Source of the DNA: JBQTIY01 sp052387675
GTDB lineage: Bacteria; Planctomycetota; B15-G4
NCBI GenBank assembly: GCA_052387675.1
Contig: JBQTIY010000006.1
Location: 123,933-187,932, forward strand
Direction: 5' to 3'
DNA: 64,000 nucleotides
Shown: positions 60,941 through 64,000 of the stretch, in pieces
Numbering within the stretch: position 1 is the first letter of the stretch
Layout: each line of letters opens with the position of its first letter
Notes under the pieces: model-generated
Seen by the model: only the letters and a program-made list of their open reading frames with translations
What the model was told of the DNA's origin: nothing
The model's database searches: none
Program-made: the position numbers and the translations under genes

Positions 60941-62473
60941 ATGCGTCGTTCCAGCTTCTTGTGTCGTTCCGTTCCACAACGGTTTCTCAGCGCGGCCTTG
61001 CTGCTCGCCGTCGCCGGGCAGGCTTGGTCGCAGGATGCGCCACCAGTAGTCCCCGCTGCCGCCACCGTCGATGAGCTCGCACGCCAGCTCGCCGCCGAAC
61101 GCGCGGCGCGCGTGGCTCTCGAAGCGCGCATGGCTCGGCTCGAGGCCGCGCTCGCCGGGCAAACCGGCCAGGCGGCGGCGGATGCAGAGGCGGATGCACT
61201 TGAAGCCCAACTCCGCGCCTTGCTCCCGCCGGGCGACCTCACGCCCGCGGCGCAGCGCGTGCAGTCCTTCCCCAGCGCCTACAACCCCAAGATCGGCGTC
61301 TTCATGGACGCGACCGCCGAGGGCGGCAGCTTCGACCGCAAGCTCGGCGTCGGCGACGAGAAACTCTCGCTGCGCGAAACCGAGATCGACTTCCGCCTGC
61401 CCATCTCGCCCTTCGCGCAGGGCGTGGCCATCGTGACGCTGCACGATGAAGGCGGCGGCGAGTTTCACACGGCCATTGAAGAGGGCTACGCCGACGTCTC
61501 GCTCGGCGGCCTCTTCGACACGGACTCGGCGAGCACGGCGCGCATCGGCCGCTTCCGGCCAATGTTCGGGCGCAACAACCGCCTGCACCGGCACGACTGG
61601 CTGCAGGCGCACTTGCCCCTGCCCGTGCGCAATCTGCTCGGCGAGGAGGGCCTGGTCGGCGACGGCTTGGCTTTCACGATTCCGATTGGCTCCACCACCG
61701 GAGGTGCGGGCTTCGGCGGCGCAGCGGGCAGCGGCGGTGGAAGCGGCTCGGCCACGGTCCTCGATTTGGCGATCGTGGACGGCTCGATGCTGACCGGCGA
61801 GGAGAGCTTGCTGGGCGAGATCGCGGCCGGCACGGACACGACGCCGCCCGCCGGCACGCCGCTGGGACTCGACTCCGACGCCCCCGTGGCCACGGCGCGG
61901 CTCAGCCACTACCGCGAACTGGGGCCGCTGAGCGACATCGAGCTGGGTCTGTCCACGCTGCAGCCCTTGGGCGACGACGCGATCACGACCGACTTCGGCG
62001 CGGGCACGGCGCCGGACACGCGCGTGCATCCTGCGGTTTACGGCATCGACCTCACCTGGCGCTCGCGCGACGACGAGACCGGCGTCGGGAGCTGGCTCGT
62101 GCAGGCCGAGGCTCTGCGCAGCGTGATCGACTACGGCGATGTCTTCACGGCCGGCACCTTCGCGCCCTTCCCCTTCGGCGATGAGCGGCGCGAGGGCTGG
62201 TATCTCACGGTGCAGCGGCAGGTGAGCCCCACCGTGTACATAGGCGTGAACTACGGCCAGAGCGATGTGCTGGCCTCGGCCGACAGCGAGCGCTCGATCA
62301 CGCCCTACGTCTCGTGGTACGCCGACGAGTTCTTCCGCATTCGCGCGCAGGTCGAGGCGCTCACGCGCAACGTCTCCGGCGGGCCCGACATCCACGGCGC
62401 CTACCGGGCCGCGCTGCAGTTCACCTGGAACTTCGGCAGCCACCAGCCGCACCCCTACTGGGTCAACCGGTGA
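60941..62473 (+). CDS. Porin-like outer membrane protein with N-terminal coiled coil
   Basis: A 510-aa exported protein. A signal peptide (LLLAVAGQAWSQ) is followed by a short coiled coil (VDELARQLAAERAARVALEARMARLEAALA), then a beta-barrel-like sequence of alternating strands and turns, e.g. IGVFMDATAEGGSF, LSLRETEIDFRLPISPFAQGVAIVTLHDEG, IGRFRPMFGRNNRLHRHDWLQ, ending RAALQFTWNFGSHQPHPYWVNR. The C-terminal His-rich segment and the neighbouring ZnuA/ZnuC genes suggest a metal-uptake porin. No TonB box or plug domain is seen. Start ATG 60941. Confidence 0.7.
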   Translation: MRRSSFLCRSVPQRFLSAALLLAVAGQAWSQDAPPVVPAAATVDELARQLAAERAARVALEARMARLEAALAGQTGQAAADAEADALEAQLRALLPPGDLTPAAQRVQSFPSAYNPKIGVFMDATAEGGSFDRKLGVGDEKLSLRETEIDFRLPISPFAQGVAIVTLHDEGGGEFHTAIEEGYADVSLGGLFDTDSASTARIGRFRPMFGRNNRLHRHDWLQAHLPLPVRNLLGEEGLVGDGLAFTIPIGSTTGGAGFGGAAGSGGGSGSATVLDLAIVDGSMLTGEESLLGEIAAGTDTTPPAGTPLGLDSDAPVATARLSHYRELGPLSDIELGLSTLQPLGDDAITTDFGAGTAPDTRVHPAVYGIDLTWRSRDDETGVGSWLVQAEALRSVIDYGDVFTAGTFAPFPFGDERREGWYLTVQRQVSPTVYIGVNYGQSDVLASADSERSITPYVSWYADEFFRIRAQVEALTRNVSGGPDIHGAYRAALQFTWNFGSHQPHPYWVNR

Positions 62474-62484
62474 AGGAGGCCATG

Positions 62485-63525
62485 ATGAAAGCGATGAACT
62501 GGCTGCGGATGGGGGCGATGTTGTTCGGCGCGGTGTTCGGTGCGCTGTCGTTGCCTGCGGCGGGGCAGGGGGCTTCGACTGCGCCTGAGGCACAGGCTTC
62601 TCCTCCGCCGGCGCGCACCGCGCCGACGCTGCGAGTCGTGGCCACGGTGCCGGCTTGGGGCGAACTGGCTCGTGAGATCGGCGGCGAGCTGGTGGAGGTC
62701 GTGGTCCTGTGCCGCCCCGGCCAAGATCTGCACACGGTGAGCGCCACGCCCACGCTCATGGCGCGCGTGCGCGGCGCGGACCTGGTGCTCGCCACCGGGC
62801 TCGACGCCGAGAGCTGGCTGGAGCCCATGCTCGCGGGCGCCGGGCTCGCGCTGGGCAGCGCCAAGGTCGTGACGCTCTCCGAAGGCGTCGCGCTCAAGGA
62901 CGTGCCGGCCGAAGTTTCGCGCGCGCAGGGCGACGTGCATGCCTACGGCAATCCGCACGTGTGGACCGACCCGGTCGTGATCCGCCAGCAGGCCCCGCGC
63001 GTGCTCGCGGCCCTGCTGGCGGCCGCGCCGGCCAGCGAGGCGGAGGGGCTGCGCGCGCGCTACGCCGACTTTCAGCAGCGCTTCGGCACGGCGCTGGTGC
63101 GCTGGCTGGAGAGTTATCGCGGCCTGCGCGGCACGCGCGTCGTGAGCTACCACGCGAGCTGGCGCTACTTGTTCGACCGCTTCGGCATCGAGCAGGTGGG
63201 CACGCTCGAGCCCAAGCCGCGCGTGGCGCCGACGGCCAGCCATCTCGCGGCCCTCGTAGAGCTCATGCGCGAGCGCGAGGTCAAGCTCATCTTGCGCGAG
63301 CCGTGGAACGCGCCGGATGCGGCCGATTTCTTGGCCGGCCAAACCGGCGCGCGCGTGCTCGAACTTGCCACGCATCCCGGCGCAGAGCGGAGCGGCGCAT
63401 CGGGCGGGCCGGCCGATGCGGGAAGCCGTGGCGAATCGCTGATCGAGTACTACGATCGTGTGCTGGCCGCGCTCGCTGCGGTGCTGATTCCCGCCGAGAG
63501 TCCCCAGGAGGCCGCGCCGCCATGA
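62485..63525 (+). CDS. ZnuA-like metal-binding protein of a zinc/manganese ABC importer
   Basis: A 346-aa periplasmic cluster A-I (ZnuA/TroA-like) solute-binding protein. After a signal peptide it shows LRVVATVPAWGELAREIGGELVEVVVLCRPGQDLHTVSATPTLMARVRGADLVLATGLDAESWL; HAYGNPHVWTDPVVIRQQAPRVLAALL and VVSYHASWRYLFDRFGIEQVGTLEP supply the metal-binding His residues, and IEYYDRVLAALAAVL closes the fold. The His-rich loop of classic ZnuA is absent. ATG 62485 has GGAGG 5 nt upstream. It overlaps the ATPase gene by 4 bp. Confidence 0.9.
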   Translation: MKAMNWLRMGAMLFGAVFGALSLPAAGQGASTAPEAQASPPPARTAPTLRVVATVPAWGELAREIGGELVEVVVLCRPGQDLHTVSATPTLMARVRGADLVLATGLDAESWLEPMLAGAGLALGSAKVVTLSEGVALKDVPAEVSRAQGDVHAYGNPHVWTDPVVIRQQAPRVLAALLAAAPASEAEGLRARYADFQQRFGTALVRWLESYRGLRGTRVVSYHASWRYLFDRFGIEQVGTLEPKPRVAPTASHLAALVELMREREVKLILREPWNAPDAADFLAGQTGARVLELATHPGAERSGASGGPADAGSRGESLIEYYDRVLAALAAVLIPAESPQEAAPP

Positions 63526-64000
63526 GCTTGATGGCCCTGCGCGGCGTCTCCTGCGGCTACGGTCAGCACACCGTGCTGAGCGGCGTGGACCTGGAAGTGC
63601 CGGAGCACGGCATGCTGGCGCTCATCGGCGGCAATGGCTCGGGCAAGACCACGCTCTTGCGCGTGCTGCTCGGCCTGCTCGCGCCGAGCGCCGGCCAACT
63701 CGTGCGGCCGTCCCTGCGCGTGGGCTATGTGCCGCAGGTCGATGCCTCGGAGACGCTCTTCCCGCTCTCGGCGCTCGAAGTCGTGCTGATGGGCCTGGCC
63801 GCGCGGCAAGGTCCGTGCGCACGGCCGGGAGCCGCCGAAGAACGCACGGCGCTCGCCGCGCTGGAACTCGTCGAGGCCGGCGCCTTCGCCCAGCGCCGCT
63901 TCCGAGAACTCTCCGGCGGTCAGCGGCAGCGGGTCATGCTGGCGCGCGGCCTGGCCGGCGATCCGCAGTTACTCGTGCTCGACGAGCCCGTGCGCGGCCT
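63522..64000 (+). CDS. ZnuC-like metal ABC transporter ATPase, 3' end beyond the window
   Basis: The first ~160 residues of an ABC ATPase: LIGGNGSGKTTLLRVLLGLL (Walker A), VGYVPQVDA (Q-loop), FRELSGGQRQRVMLARGLAGDPQLLVLDEPVRGL (signature and Walker B). It belongs to the zinc/manganese (ZnuC/MntB) group by context: it overlaps the ZnuA-like gene by 4 bp, and the membrane permease should follow just outside the window. Confidence 0.9.
   Translation, partial: MSLMALRGVSCGYGQHTVLSGVDLEVPEHGMLALIGGNGSGKTTLLRVLLGLLAPSAGQLVRPSLRVGYVPQVDASETLFPLSALEVVLMGLAARQGPCARPGAAEERTALAALELVEAGAFAQRRFRELSGGQRQRVMLARGLAGDPQLLVLDEPVRG

Overview
The window is GC-rich chromosomal DNA, about 65-70% G+C by eye, densely packed with genes. 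Many genes form chains with 4-bp ATGA or GTGA overlaps. The gene content points to a Planctomycetota-like bacterium: a DUF1592/DUF1552 pair, several exported sulfatases, a MoxR/Bat operon with extra parts, type II secretion-like pseudopilins, choice-of-anchor and Sel1 proteins, and a Rho with a long N-terminal extension. This placement rests on gene content alone. No rRNA or other taxonomic marker is present.

Left part (1-16210): the 5' end of a fatty acid desaturase, diacylglycerol kinase, a major-pilin-like protein with a strong hairpin terminator, a three-gene exported redox cluster (choice-of-anchor B protein, YtkA-like lipoprotein, diheme peroxidase), a large secreted PcRGLX/YetA-like protein, a CmoB/DUF1698-like methyltransferase with no ordinary start codon, a Sel1 lipoprotein, a DUF4139 protein, a release-factor-like protein whose GGQ is GGR, two small exported proteins in a patch of lower GC, and the DUF1592/DUF1552 pair.

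Accessory segment (16220-19746): an orphan ParD-like antitoxin, an AbiEi/AbiEii-type toxin-antitoxin pair with a symmetric four-half-site operator candidate, and a DDE transposase. It ends at the 3' end of tRNA-Gln(UUG).

Housekeeping core (19833-30585): a sulfatase-fold lipoprotein, CinA, YchF, TatC, ComB, a membrane coiled-coil protein with a possible BRCT-like tail, CoaE, Rho and a carotenoid/retinol-type oxidoreductase.

Secretion and stress operons (30636-44582, all minus strand): minor pseudopilins (J, I, K/X and H types), RecG, and an eight-gene MoxR-DUF58-Bat operon.

Right part (44753-64000): a degenerate formylglycine-generating-enzyme-like protein coupled to two genes of unknown function, then a minus-strand chain of acyl-CoA dehydrogenase, BY-kinase-like ATPase, AroA and SGNH hydrolase. 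Next is a cobalamin riboswitch with a visible terminator that controls two exported surface proteins, one propeller-like and one of a choice-of-anchor type. This is a candidate vitamin B12 surface-capture module and the most interesting system in the window. The window ends with a canonical arylsulfatase, a methyltransferase plus membrane sulfatase pair, and a zinc/manganese acquisition locus (His/Cys-rich exported peptide, porin-like protein, ZnuA-like and ZnuC-like proteins) that is cut by the window edge.
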